From the NCBI GenBank assembly GCA_964017235.1, contig OZ024929.1, positions 157,775,609 through 157,839,608 on the forward strand: a stretch of 64,000 nt of DNA, written 5' to 3'. Below, piece by piece: positions 1 to 10,949 of this stretch. Position numbers and translations under genes: made by a program. Numbering within the stretch: position 1 is the first letter of the stretch; every line of letters begins with the position of its first letter. Under the pieces are notes generated by a model. The model saw nothing but the letters and a program-made list of their open reading frames with translations. It did no database searches and was not told the origin of the DNA. Origin of the DNA: Sabellastarte sp. h YS-2021. Lineage: Eukaryota > Annelida > Polychaeta > Sabellida > Sabellidae.

Positions 1-1091
1 AGACATCAAATTGGAATCATCAATTGTACTAAATTTAAAATTAAACATTTCTGTAAAATGCTGAATGTTTTTGTGCAACTTTTATAAAATATTTAATGAC
101 CTCTTATAATTACACTGAAGTACATTCTATCCTTTGCCTATATTATTGTTGTTATTATCAAACCTTAATTTACACTTAAATGGCACAATTACAATCTTGC
201 TATACATATATTTCAATAATAACAATATACATGATACAATGATACTTGACATTCAGAATATGACTGTTAACCTCTGACATAGTTACAAGGTAACGATTAC
301 ATTAAATCTATGAGTAATTAATCTACTGGCAACTTAATAATGACATTATACCAAACAAATTAAATAAATTAAATTTAAGTTCATTAGAATAATTAAATTA
401 TACTTACAGAAATCTATGATTTCACCCAATATCAAACTTGCTTATCTTTAGTTTTAAGTTGTCACTTGTTACACTTGTTACAGATTTCTATCTGAGCAAT
501 AAGAGATTGAGCAGCACAGTTTATGCTCAAGCAAAAATATACACAAACAGTCAAATAGCCAATCAAATAAAACTACACTCATTGACCAGTAAAAACACAA
601 TCTAAGCACTGTTGTTGAAGACATTATAAAGGATGATTCAAGCTAACTCTGATATAACCATTTCCTATGATAATGAATAACCTTTTGTTTTATACCCTGG
701 TTCAGTTACCTCATGTTAAGTTTATCCAAAATTCAAAGAACCTATTTTATATCTGGACATTACAGATAAGATGAAAATCCTTTGAAATAGGCCATGCAGA
801 GCCTGCATAATAAAAACATTCATGATAATGTAATATACATTCCCTATCATGGTGTTTAACTACAATGAACATATTGTGCATTGCCTTTTGGTGTTCCTTA
901 TATAAAGATGCATTATGAGATGAGACCCTAGCTGCACTTTTGGTTACTGTTTAATAGCTTTTAGTGGACCCTATAACGAGTCAACACTGTTGGTTTGGCT
1001 CAATTTTATACGCAATCTAAAAATATAAACTATATGTACATCAAGTACACTTGGGTGTGATACAGAACCCAACAAGGGTCAACACAAAAAA
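1..1091. other. AT-rich intergenic sequence
   Basis: No coding region, RNA gene or clear repeat could be recognised. The stretch is strongly AT-rich with frequent stops in all frames. The right edge borders a LINE remnant. Confidence 0.5.
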
Positions 1092-2600
1092 GTGTCAACA
1101 ATGCAGGATATTCTTCACATTATGCTTGAACTAGAAAAAACTCTGATTCCAGTATATATTGCAAGGGACTTGGGTAATCCCCCCCCCCCTTTGTCATGTG
1201 AGCATTTTGATGTCTCAAAGTTGCTTCATGACATAGAGGGGAAAGAAATGAAGATCAATTTGATAAAATTCAGCATTCCTTCAGCATCACCTAATATCCC
1301 TGAATTGAGGCCACCTACTTCAAGTATGCAAAATATCCTGCCTTGTATCTGAAGGAAATATCAGTGGTGCCAATACAGTCTCTGCAGAAAACAACAACAC
1401 TATCTCTACTAAGACAAGCAAAAAATAAGGACATGGTTTCAGATGCTAAAGACACAGACTCCCACTAGGACTTTGAATGGACGACTTTGTGTGATCGACA
1501 ATGTGGTTACTAATGCCCAACCTCAAGTGGAGTCCAATAAGAATGATAACATAGTACAAGAGGATTCCTCTTTTCTTGTGCAAACAGACTTCAAGCATAA
1601 TTTACTAGTCCCTGATATCTGGCTTGAAGGTACTCTGATAAAACGTTACTATGAAAACAAAATTAATGTGAAAGTTATTTCTTACAACTGTAAGAATATA
1701 AAACCATCTTTAAATGTCATAGAAGAATTATGCAGCACTTGTGATATACTGCTATTACAAGAAACATGGTTATATAACTTTCATTTGTCAATTTGTAATT
1801 TCATGCACAAGGATTTTTATGGCAAAGGCATCAGTCATTGAAACTAGGTCTGGTATTTTAGTTGATAGACCTCAAGGTGGTCTTGTGGGGGGGCCACAGT
1901 GGCAGAGTGGTAACACTCTTGCCTCCCACTGCTGAGGCCGGGGTTCGGTTCCCGGCACGGCCTCAAGTGGGAAAGCTGGTAGTTGCTTGCTGTTGGTCGG
2001 CAGTTTACAGTACAGAACCCTGACGAACTGTATGTACCGGTTTCCTCTGCCCTTCCAACTACCTGTCATGATATGACCTGTACAATGTTGAAAGCAACGT
2101 AAAACCCCAAATAAATAAATAAAGGTGGTCTTGCAATTCTTTGGTGAAAAGTCTGGGTGCTTACTGTAAAATTCAAATTTACAATGACAAATGTGTTATG
2201 GGTACTGAATTAACAGATAACAATGAATGGAAGTATTGTTTCTTAATATTTACTTGCCAGTTGAAAGTAACAATAACTATGCATGATAGTTTGATGCACT
2301 ACCTATGATCTCTGACTATACATAAAGGGTGAAGTGTGAAGGGCTGGTTGCAGTCAGTTTTGAATTGGTGTGCTAAAAATACATCTGGATATAGATATTT
2401 TTGTTAGTGGACACTGAAAAGATCCCAGGATGCAGACAATTTGCATTAATTGATGAATGCTGAAGGATCACAGGACAGATTGCTGGATACAGTGGATAAT
2501 CTTTTCCTAGCTGTTACAACTTGAAAGCAACTGGTGATTGCCATCATGCTTGGTAGGTGACAGTAACTGCAATAACATGGGAAAAGAAACAGTATTTTAC
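1092..2600 (+). pseudogene. Degenerate non-LTR retrotransposon (ORF1 tail and endonuclease)
   Basis: Positions 1092-1352 read as a short peptide with an IARDLGNPPPPLS-like stretch that I take as a LINE ORF1 remnant. Positions 1443-1841 encode the start of an exonuclease/endonuclease/phosphatase domain (VISYNCKNI, then LLLQETWL with the conserved N and E). The reading continues in broken frames past the inserted SINE (GGLAILW, then YCFLNIYLPVESN near 2135-2275) and fades by about 2600. No reverse transcriptase follows. The domain is the target-nicking nuclease of CR1/jockey-type LINEs; this copy is dead through stops, frameshifts and the insertion. Clade assignment is inference. Confidence 0.75.
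1886..2121 (+). mobile_element. tRNA-derived SINE, full length
   Basis: The head is tRNA-like with an internal RNA polymerase III A box (TGGCAGAGTGG, 1900-1910) and B box (GGTTCGGTTCC, 1942-1952). It is followed by a tRNA-unrelated body and an AATAAATAAA-type tail. It is flanked by a 12-bp target duplication, AAGGTGGTCTTG, at 1874-1885 and 2122-2133, so the borders are exact. It splits the endonuclease frame of the surrounding LINE. Related body fragments lie at 28400-28600, 29810-29920 and 56185-56262. The host LINE machinery supplying it in trans is not identified. Confidence 0.93.
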
Positions 2601-3169
2601 TTTGGAATAGGTGGACTAGATAAACTGTATAAACAATTTAAGATCGAATGTAGTATAATTCAAAACAGTATGCTTGTGTGTACTTAAATTTCCCCGTTAA
2701 CAAGCATATACTGTTGTGAGAAAATGTGAATAACACATTAGAGGTTCTCAAATATGATAAACATAGAGTTCTTTAATGTGAAACATATAATAATATGAAA
2801 CTATTAACTTGGAAACTTATCAATAGTGTCGTCTGTTTACAGTGTGTGAGACTCGTACTAAAGTGACATCATTTACCAGTCTTGCCAGATATGTGTGGAG
2901 GGAGGGATTATCTAAAACTTAAAAAATAAGAATTAAAAAGCTTATTACACATCACAGAGATTAAGGGATGCAATTTATGTACATTTACCACAACTCATTC
3001 TATATTTTCAATTACATTTTTAAAATTAATTTGTATGCCTGCCTATCTCCTTTAAGCCCAAACCTTAATTTCCTGTTAAAAACAACCCTAGAAGACTTTT
3101 AGTTTTGGTTTTATTTTCTTGAAGAGGTTATGTTTATAAATGTAACTTTATATTTCACTATTTATTTGG
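2601..3169. other. AT-rich spacer, nothing recognised
   Basis: No open frame of note, no inverted repeats and no similarity to the other repeats in this window was seen. Confidence 0.45.
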
Positions 3170-3239
3170 GTACTTTATAAAAATCAGAACCGGACTCGGA
3201 ACCGGACCAATTCCCAGACCGCCCTTACCACCGCCCTAC

Positions 3240-4076
3240 TTACCGCCCAGCCAATTGGAGAACAGATGCTGGTCTGGGTACAACTGAGAACTTAATGAAT
3301 TCTTTTTTATTGAATAATCTTACTTTTATTTGGATGCTTGTTCTCTCTTTATAAGCAAATATTGACTTAATGATTTTGTTTGTCTCATTACACTGCTTCA
3401 TTTTTTCAAATTTTTCAGCTAGGTTTTTATTAATATTATCTAATGCCAAATTTGTACCACCAGTAAGTTTTGAAATTGGCTTAACCTCTTCTTTGACTTC
3501 TTTGACCTTCTGACTTTTTCCAACCCCATTAAAACTTTTGAAATATCCAAGCTTGATAAAAACACCAATATGCTTTGTTATATGGTGAACTTGGTGCATG
3601 GGCAGTGTCCTCTGCTGCTGTGATCTTTGCTGGGGCTGGGGCTTTGACCTCTTCTCCTTGATTGGCTGTGGCTGTGAGCTTGTCTCCTTGATGGGCTGGG
3701 GCGGTGACCTCTTCTCCTTGAGTGGCTGGGGTGGTGACCTCTTCTCCTTGATGGGCTGGGGCGATGACTTCTTCACCTTGATGGGCTTGGGCGGTGACCT
3801 CTTCTCCTTGAGTGGCTGTGGCGATGACCTCTTCTCATTGATGGGCGTAGGCGGTGACCTTTTCTCCTTGAGTGGCTGGGGCGGTGACCTCTTCTCCTTG
3901 AGTGGCTGGGGTGGTGACCTCTTCTCCTTGATGGGCTGGGGCGATGACTTCTTCACCTTGATGGGCTTGGGCGGTGACCTCTTCTCCTTGAGTGGCTGTG
4001 GCGGTGACCTCTTCTCCTTGATGGGCGTAGGCGGTGACCTTTTCTCCTTGAGTGGCTGGGGCGGTGACCTCTGCAT
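3240..4076 (-). CDS. Uncertain repeat-encoded protein, 278 codons
   Basis: The minus strand is open for 278 codons. The first half is a run of 10-residue repeats of the form KEKRSPPQPL/I made by the 30-bp minisatellite. The second half (about 130 residues) is non-repetitive, lysine-rich and polar (for example KSQKVKEVKEEVKPISK), with no recognised domain. A 30-bp repeat keeps every frame open if one unit is open, and the opposite strand is also open for 188 codons, so openness is weak evidence. The last codons fall in a segment (3230-3290) that is itself repeated at 4095-4145. It may be the end of a real exon or pure chance. Confidence 0.22.
   Translation of the reverse strand: MQRSPPQPLKEKRSPPTPIKEKRSPPQPLKEKRSPPKPIKVKKSSPQPIKEKRSPPQPLKEKRSPPQPLKEKRSPPTPINEKRSSPQPLKEKRSPPKPIKVKKSSPQPIKEKRSPPQPLKEKRSPPQPIKETSSQPQPIKEKRSKPQPQQRSQQQRTLPMHQVHHITKHIGVFIKLGYFKSFNGVGKSQKVKEVKEEVKPISKLTGGTNLALDNINKNLAEKFEKMKQCNETNKIIKSIFAYKERTSIQIKVRLFNKKEFIKFSVVPRPASVLQLAGR
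3625..4075. repeat. 30-bp GC-rich minisatellite
   Basis: About fifteen head-to-tail copies of a 30-bp unit (core GGCGGTGACCTCTTCTCC, then TTGATGGGCTGG or TTGAGTGGCTGG) form a block much richer in G+C than its surroundings. Two alternating variants (ATGGGC and AGTGGC) produce a 60-bp sub-periodicity. Further blocks of the same unit lie at 4207-4295 and 4440-4635. Confidence 0.93.
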
Positions 4077-4790
4077 GTGTGTTGATTACCTCCCTACTCA
4101 CCGCCCAGCCAATCAGAAAACAGATACTGGTCCAAGTACAACTGCTACCACCCTACTAAATTAAACACCTCAAATTAAAACCAAAATAATGCACATATAT
4201 TCAGTACCACGGCATTGGCTGTGGCTGTGAGCTTGTCTCCTTGATGGGCTGGGGAGGTGACCTCTTCTCCTTGAGTGGCTGGGGCAGTGACCTCTGCATG
4301 TGTGTTGATTACCTCCCTACTCACCGCCCAGCCAATCAGAAAACAGATACTGGTCCAAGTACAACTGCTACCACCCTACTAAATTAAACACCTCAAATTA
4401 AAACCAAAATAATGCACATATATTCAGTACCACGGCATTGGCTGTGGCTGTGAGCTTGTCTCCTTGATGGGCTGGGGAGGTGACCTCTTCTCCTTGAGTG
4501 GCTGGGGCAGTGACCTCTTCTCCTTGATGGGCTGGGGCGATGACCTCTTCACCTTGATGGGCGTGGGCGGTGACCTCTTCTCCTTGATGGGCTTGGGCGG
4601 TGACCTTTTCTCCTTGAGTGGCTGGGCGGTGACCTCTGCATGTGTATTGATTTCCTCCCTACTCACCGCCCAGCCAATCAGAAAACAGATACTGGTCCAA
4701 GTACAACTGCTACCACCCTACTAAATTAAACACCTCAAATTAAAACCATAATAATGCACATATATTCAGTACCACGGCATTTTTTCCAGA
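4065..4790. repeat. Larger tandem duplication of about 227 bp containing minisatellite units
   Basis: A segment running from CTGCATGTGTGTTGATTACC through the ACCGCCCAGCCAATCAG stretch to GTACCACGGCAT occurs three times in tandem (starting near 4070, 4293 and 4632), each time followed by minisatellite units except after the last. A diverged part of the same flank also lies at 3225-3290. It looks like successive unequal exchanges of minisatellite plus flank. Confidence 0.88.
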
Positions 4791-6060
4791 CAAAGTTGAT
4801 ATATAATAGTTGATGTAGGATTTACTATCACATTTTTATATCACATTATAAAACTTTTCAGAATTTAATACAGAATTCTATTTACATATTTGGCAACAAA
4901 ACTTTCAGAATTTAATACAGAATTCAATTACATGCATTATATTAAGCTTTAGCGTGGATGCAGAGCTGCAGTGACTAAAGAACAAGAATTTTAATTCATG
5001 CATGTTGATAGATAGAATTGAAGTTTTTCTGGTCTGACAAATGATTAGTTCACCGCCCTGTCTATGGGTGGTGCCCTGTGTTTTGCAAAATGTCTTCTAT
5101 TTATAGTTTGCTACCAGATATCAAACAAAGTGAAGGTTATATAAATAGACACCTTAAACCTTGTCAAAAATAATACGAACTTGGATCATACACAATAAAG
5201 CTTAAGAGATATAGCCACCGCCCAATTCTACTGCCCTGGTCCGACCGCCCTTCCAGAAGTCCGGGTTTTATAAGGCACCGGTTAAAACATGGTTCTGTCC
5301 ACAATTGTGATTGGCTAATCAGTGTCAAGCTGAAACACTCCCCTCCCCGTTTTCTGAAGACAATTCGCCCCTTGAAAAAAATTATTACTGAACCATAATA
5401 GTTAATTGGTAGTGTCTTTTTTTAGATAATATGCAATAAATATGTGATTTTTCCCCCATTTCTTAACCATCTTTGTGTAGATGCAGTGACAATGCTTGCG
5501 CATTGTAACAATATTCTACATACGAAAATGCTGTTTTATGAAAAAAAAAATGGGGGGTTTTTTATGATTTTTACTTACTCAAGTGTACATAGAACCAAAG
5601 ATAACCTATTTTAAAAATTTACTACGTAATAAATATGCATTGTATTAGCTTTAAAATTGCACACATAAAACTACTAGCACTGGTTTGCCTGATACTGCTT
5701 ACTAAATAGCATTCGCATGAAGGGTTGTTGATGTAGCACATAAAACTTCGCTAAAGTTAAGAGATTGTCTTTAACAGTTATAAATAGCCTGAAACCATGT
5801 TCAAATTCTGTGTATACCATGGTTTGGTTGGGTGGTATAACAAAGACATGTGCGAACAAGAACAATCACTAATAAGCTGCTGAAACTATAAAAATCATTT
5901 TCTTTCTTGCTACAAATAATACATAATTCTAAAGCTTTGATGCAAAGAAAACCACAGAATGGACTTTAAATACTTATGAATGGTGGCTCTTTTTTAAATT
6001 CTTTTAATCAAATACTATTGTGATGTTGATCAAAGAGAAACTTAAAAAGGAGCAGCTGTC
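4791..6060. other. Intergenic sequence with a short direct duplication
   Basis: A 28-bp direct repeat (TTTCAGAATTTAATACAG core) lies at about 4856 and 4907. The GC-rich stretch at 5215-5275 shares ACCGCCC words with 3170-3250. No gene was recognised. Confidence 0.4.
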
Positions 6061-6378
6061 TGTACTTTATGAGGTCCAAATAAATTGGTACTTCCTAAAA
6101 ATTGGACAATCCCCGCTTGGACTGATAGCGGCGACGTTAATTTTAATTGAGAAGAAATGGGGAGGGGTAGATGGCCAGTGGTGATAGCGGCAACAGTCCA
6201 AGTAATGCGGCGATGGAGAGGGGAGGCAATGGCCAGGATGAATGGACCTATAAAGTACTGTTAGAAAGCCCCCGTCTGGAGCTTCATATTTCTTCATATA
6301 GCATATGCTGAATATTGGGTGTAACACTCCACGTTGGGATCTCTGTTAGTTTATAAAATATTTCTAGAAAACCCCCAT

Positions 6379-6968
6379 CAGGGCCCGTATTTATGAAAGG
6401 TCTTAGCCAGGGCTTAGGCTTAAAGTTGAGACTTTTGTCTCAAGTTTCTGCCCAAAAACTGCTAAGACTTTTGTCTTAGGCTTAGTGGTATTCACAAAGA
6501 ATTTAAGACTGGTCTTAGGCTTAGCCAAGGGCTCAACTCTAAGACTGGTTGGTAGTGGGCTTAAATTTTGTAAAGAGGACTTAAATATGGCCGCCATGAA
6601 CTTTTCTCCACTTCAAAATTTGAAATGGCTGTAAATAAAGTATAATTATACAGAAGACCTCACTAAAGCAGTCTTTGGGAGTTTATGAGTGGTAACAAGG
6701 TTTTCCATTTCAAAACAGCACTTTTCCTTTGATAAAATGCATTAAATTAATGATATATATCACCAATAGTATAGTTTGAAATAGAAAAGAAAGGTCACAT
6801 GACACATAAAACCACTGTGGTTATTTGATAATCATGGACTTAGCTAAGTCCCTTTTTGTGAATACGGATTTAAGACAAAACTTAGCTGAGACAAAAGTCT
6901 CAACTTTAAGACCACATTTAAGCCTAAGACCTGGCTAAGTCTAAGACCCTTCGTGAATACCAGCCCTG
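6379..6968. mobile_element. MITE with CAGGGC/GCCCTG ends
   Basis: The left end (CAGGGCCCGTATTTATGAAA) and the inverted right end (CAGGGCTGGTATTCACGAAG) match as long imperfect terminal inverted repeats, including the inner GTTGAGACTTTTGTCTCA. The inside is a mosaic of the same CTTAGGCTTAGCC-type words and has no coding frame. The related unit without the insertion near 7305 shows that this is an insertion. A target duplication could not be settled, so the superfamily stays open. Confidence 0.8.
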
Positions 6969-7373
6969 GAGTCTTATATTTCTTAAATAACAATAATATC
7001 CTGAATGGTGAACACTCCACAATATGATCTCTGTTAGTTTATAAAATAATGCAAGAAAAACCCCACTTGGAGCCTCATGTTTTCTCAATAACAATAATGT
7101 AGTAGCATGCAGCGATGGCTTTCCTGTCCAACTTGGAAATGGGGAGGGGGTGTGGGGTGGATGACCAGGATGTAATTTTTTATATAAAGTACTGTTAGAA
7201 AGCCCCCGTCTGGAGCCTCATATTTCTTCTATAGCATATGCTGAATATTGGGTGTAACTCTCCACATTAGGATCTCTGTTAGTTTATAAAATATTTCTAG
7301 AAAAAACCCCACCTGGAGCCTCATATTTCTTTAATAACAATAATGTCCTGGATGGTGGACATAAAATAGTAGA

Positions 7374-8184
7374 CGTGTTTCACAACCGTAATCCGTTGAA
7401 TCTAGATTTGTCAGATCAACAGATTCGCTTGTGTTGTGACTTGAATCTGAATCCGGATTATTAGGCGTATTCCACAGCCGTGATCTGTAGAATCCAGATT
7501 CGACGGATCAACGGATCAGGTCAAAAGAACCTGATCTGACTGATCTGGATCATGATCTGAGTGATCTCATGAAAAGGTGGATTCGAGAGATCAGATCTGT
7601 GAGGTATCCCACAATTCTTTGTAAACATGGCGGAAAACACGAGATTTGAAATTTCCATTTATAATTTTAATTGTTGATAAAAAAGTAATTCCAAAGATGA
7701 AAAAGTAAAAAGTAATTCCAAAGATAAAAGAGTAATTCCAAAGATGCAAAGCATGCCATTTCAGTTCCCATCTTGGATCATCATTTCTGCAATTTTTGCA
7801 TTTCACAGATTCTACTGATCTGAAGGATCTCGATCTCGATCTGGATCACAAAGATCACACAGATCTTAAGTTGTGGAATACGCCTACTATCTCGAGGTAG
7901 ATCAACGGATTTAGATTGCTTGGATTACCCATAATTCTTTGAAAAATAATGGGGGCAACATATGGCAGGAAATATTTTAACATTTGGCAAATTTTTATTA
8001 TACTGTGATATTATAATATTATATTACAGCATCATAATTTATAATAATATATGATATTTATGTTTGTTTATGTTATGTTTTAAATTTGGATTCAGATCTA
8101 CAGAAAATTGTATTTCACAAATCTAGCTAATTCAAAGAATCCAAATCTGAATGTAGATTCGACGGATTACGGTTGTGAAATACT
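7374..8184. mobile_element. MITE with TTTCACAACCGTAATCCG ends
   Basis: The left end GTGTTTCACAACCGTAATCC and the inverted right end AGTATTTCACAACCGTAATCC match over about 35 bp. It is non-coding and is interrupted by another MITE at 7464-7884. Words such as GATTCGACGGATTAC recur inside both elements, suggesting a common origin of outer and inner families. Confidence 0.82.
7464..7884. mobile_element. Nested MITE with TA target duplication
   Basis: The ends GGCGTATTCCACA and TGTGGAATACGCC are inverted repeats, flanked on both sides by TA (7462-7463 and 7885-7886), as expected for Tc1/mariner-like transposition. The interior is packed with GATCTGATCTGGATC-like words and has no coding frame. It sits inside the MITE at 7374-8184 and is therefore younger. 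Confidence 0.82.
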
Positions 8185-8792
8185 TGGAGCCTCATATTTT
8201 CTCAATAATATTAATGTAGCATGCAGCGATGGCTTTCCTGTCCAACTTGGAAATGAAAACAAGCATTCGTCCAAGCAACAAGCACCCCCATCGCCGCTCC
8301 CCCCCCCCCGCCCCTATCGCCGCTATCGCCGCTTGTCCAAGTAAAAGTCCAAGTTGGACAGAAGTCCGACTTTTAGAATGTACCCCGTTTTGGGTGGTTT
8401 TTAACCTTTGAACTTTTGGTTTGTTTACATTACGGAGTATTTATTCATCATTAACTTAATAATATAACAGTTAGATATGTAGATTCAGCCTCAACTCGTG
8501 ACAAACATCGTACAATTCATGTCTGTAGCATTTAATATTCTTGACAGGCAATGTTTCGTTCGAAATTTATGGTCTTATCATTTAATCCTATATTATCGTT
8601 CACATCATCGGGGTTGAATATTCAAAAATTTATGCTACTACAGTATACAGTACTGCTACCCTGCATAAGTTGGCCGCCCTCACCACACCTTCACAGGGCG
8701 TTAACAAAAAATTGTATTATTGTTAAACTTATTATTTGCAACAGTTTTCATTGGTGTACAATTGTAATACTGCCTTCCTACCAATTATCGCC

Positions 8793-10676
8793 GGGTACCA
8801 ATTTAATAATAATAATAATAAATAATAGTTTATTTCAAAGCCAATTACATCACATTACAAAAGTTGATAACTTTATCTAAGAACATGTAAATAAGATTAA
8901 AGTTACAAATATTATGATTTTACAAAATTATTATACATGTATGTTTTTATTTCAACAATTAGCTTTAGTATGAAAAGGAGGAGGCTGAAGCAAAAGCTTG
9001 TATATTCGCCACCCCCCAACTTCCAGTTATTAAATAATTCTACATTTTATTTCCACCACATATTTTTTTTTAATAAATTAGATTATATTATTATGATAAA
9101 CATTTATTTTACAGTACAAACAAACAAGCTCACATTATGGAATTAAAAGTATTATAGGAAACAATATATGACATTGATCTTAGTTTATCGTATTTTTTAG
9201 ATTTCAAGATCATTGATCTTAGTTTATCAGATTGTAAATTTAAGTAATTAACCATAATATTAGATAAAGTAGAAACTGAGTGTAATTTAATAGTTGTTCA
9301 CATATGTAAGTTTTAACATTTTTTTAAATTTTATCAATGAACCGCTGGTTTTCATCTTCTCATCAAGTTTGTTCCATAATCTTACTCCAATACTTGACAA
9401 ACAGTTGTACTTAATTTTTGATTTAGAGAAATTGACTTTAAAATTATACAATCGTCTGGTATTATATACATTGTCAGTTTTACTCTGAAATAGACATTGC
9501 AAGCTTTTAGGCAAATTAACATTCCAGGCTTTAAACATTAAGATTAGTATTTTAAACTCCACTAAGTCTTTAAACTTGAGAATGTTGAGTTCATTAAAGA
9601 AGGAACTTGTATGATCTCTACTTCTTAAATTACAAATTACTCTTACTGCATGTTTTTGAGCCTTTATAATTGGCAAAAGATATGTTTTACTACAATTACC
9701 CCATAATTCGACACAATAATACAGGTGTGACTGAAAGATACTACAATATAATTTAAGCAAGGCTTCTTTATGCAATATTGGTTTAACTTTTTTAAGAACT
9801 GCTAAATTTCTATATAATTTATTTTTTATATTTACAGTTTGTGGTTTCCAAGACAATTCTGAATCAATTAACACTCCTAAAAATTTTGTTACATATACTC
9901 TTTCTATTTTAAAATCATTAATGTATATATTACAATCGGTTTTCAAATGTTTCTTACCAAATACCATAAAGTTGGTTTTACTAATATTCAAAGACAATTT
10001 GTTGGCTGCAAACCAAGTGTGAAACTTATTTAATTCAAGTGAAACTGTTTTACATAAATCTTTTATATTATCAGCAGTACAAAAAATATTGGTATCATCT
10101 GCAAATATAATCAGATCCGTTACTTTTGAAATATTACACATATCATTAATATACAGGATAAATAACTTTGGGCCCAGTATTGAGCCTTGCGGTACACCAC
10201 ATATAACATCTTGTAATTCTGATTTTATACCATTAAAGTTAACAAACTGCTTACGGTTTAATAAGTATGATTTTAACCAATTACTTGCTATACCTCTTAC
10301 ACCATAATGACCAAGTTTCTTTATTAGTAATGAGTGATCTATAGTATCAAACGCCTTTTTTAAATCTATGAATACACCTAAGGTAATCTTTTTGTTATCT
10401 GTTGCACTTCCTATTCGTTCCATAAAATCTAACAAAGCCATAGCTGTTGATCTATTACCCCTGAAACCATATTGTGAATTACTTAAAATGTTATGTGTTT
10501 CTACAAAGTCTGTTAATCTTTTATCAAATAATTTTTCTAGAATTTTAGAGAACTGAGGTAATAAAGACACAGGTCTATAATTAGAAAATATTGATTCATC
10601 ACCAGATTTAACTAATGGAACAATCTTAGCAATTTTCATGTCATTAGGGAATACACCATTACTGAATGATAAATTA
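8793..10676 (-). mobile_element. 5'-truncated LINE inserted in the TIR element
   Basis: The minus-strand element runs from its truncated coding start at about 10676 to a 3' tail of ATT repeats (8806-8825, read on the minus strand). An 11-bp target duplication CAATTATCGCC flanks it at 8782-8792 and 10677-10687. The region 8826-9286 is its 3' untranslated part. Confidence 0.85.
9287..10676 (-). pseudogene. LINE reverse transcriptase, N-terminally truncated
   Basis: The 450-codon open frame (ATG at 10639, with in-frame codons back to about 10676) contains RT motifs in order: PLVKSGDES, NYRPVSLLPQFSKILEK, the catalytic VFIDLKKAFDTIDH, PQGSILGPKLFILYIND and FADDTNIF (FADD instead of the usual YADD), then FMVFG and a C-terminal LWGNCSKTY region. 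It reads without a stop to TAA near 9287. The endonuclease and ORF1 are missing through 5' truncation, so it is a dead-on-arrival copy, apparently young because the frame is intact. It resembles the jockey/CR1 group; exact clade is inference. Confidence 0.9.
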
Positions 10677-10949
10677 CAATTATCGCCAGACAGAATTCAA
10701 ATAGCTATAACTTCACCAAAAGTAGCATCCCAAGTATAGTAAATAAAGTAAAACTATATCCAAAGTGAATGGAGCAAATACACAAGAAACTGCTTTCAAA
10801 ATATGTGACCATTACTGGAATATGAATGTTTTATTTTCTGGTGGCGATAATTGGTAGCAAGGCAGTAACCTAATTGTCTTTCTGGAGCCTGTAGAGCCTG
10901 GAGCCAACTTATGCCTGTGGCCAATTTATGCAGGGTACTAGTACTGTAC

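Larger units (their letters stand above)
6180..8350. repeat. Local repeat cluster broken up by MITEs
   Basis: A module containing GAGCCTCATATTTCTT, TGTTAGTTTATAAAATA and GAAAGCCCCCGTCTGGAG recurs near 6245-6375, 6968-7090, 7185-7360 and 8186-8250. The segment GCATGCAGCGATGGCTTTCC recurs at 7108 and 8221. Because copies exist with and without insertions, they act as approximate empty-site references for the MITEs inside the cluster. Confidence 0.8.
8646..10949. mobile_element. Terminal-inverted-repeat element interrupted by a LINE
   Basis: The left end TACAGTACTGCTACCCTGC is mirrored at the right (about 10930-10949, as TACAGTACTAGTACCCTGC on the minus strand). The inverted match resumes further inside: ACTGCCTTCCTACCAATTAT near 8770 against ACTGCCTTGCTACCAATTAT read backwards from about 10880. 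With the LINE removed, the inner arms also line up past the insertion point (ATCGCCAGA against ATCGCCACCAGA). No transposase remains. Confidence 0.75.

Noticed and set aside
1892-1962. Possible tRNA gene
   Set aside because: Box A and box B are present, but the arms do not fold into a proper cloverleaf, and the sequence runs into a 3' body and tail with a target duplication. It is the head of a SINE.
3598-4164. 188-codon Gly/Asp/Leu/Ser-rich protein on the + strand
   Set aside because: It is the translation of the 30-bp minisatellite read in the opposite direction; there is no non-repetitive part with any motif.
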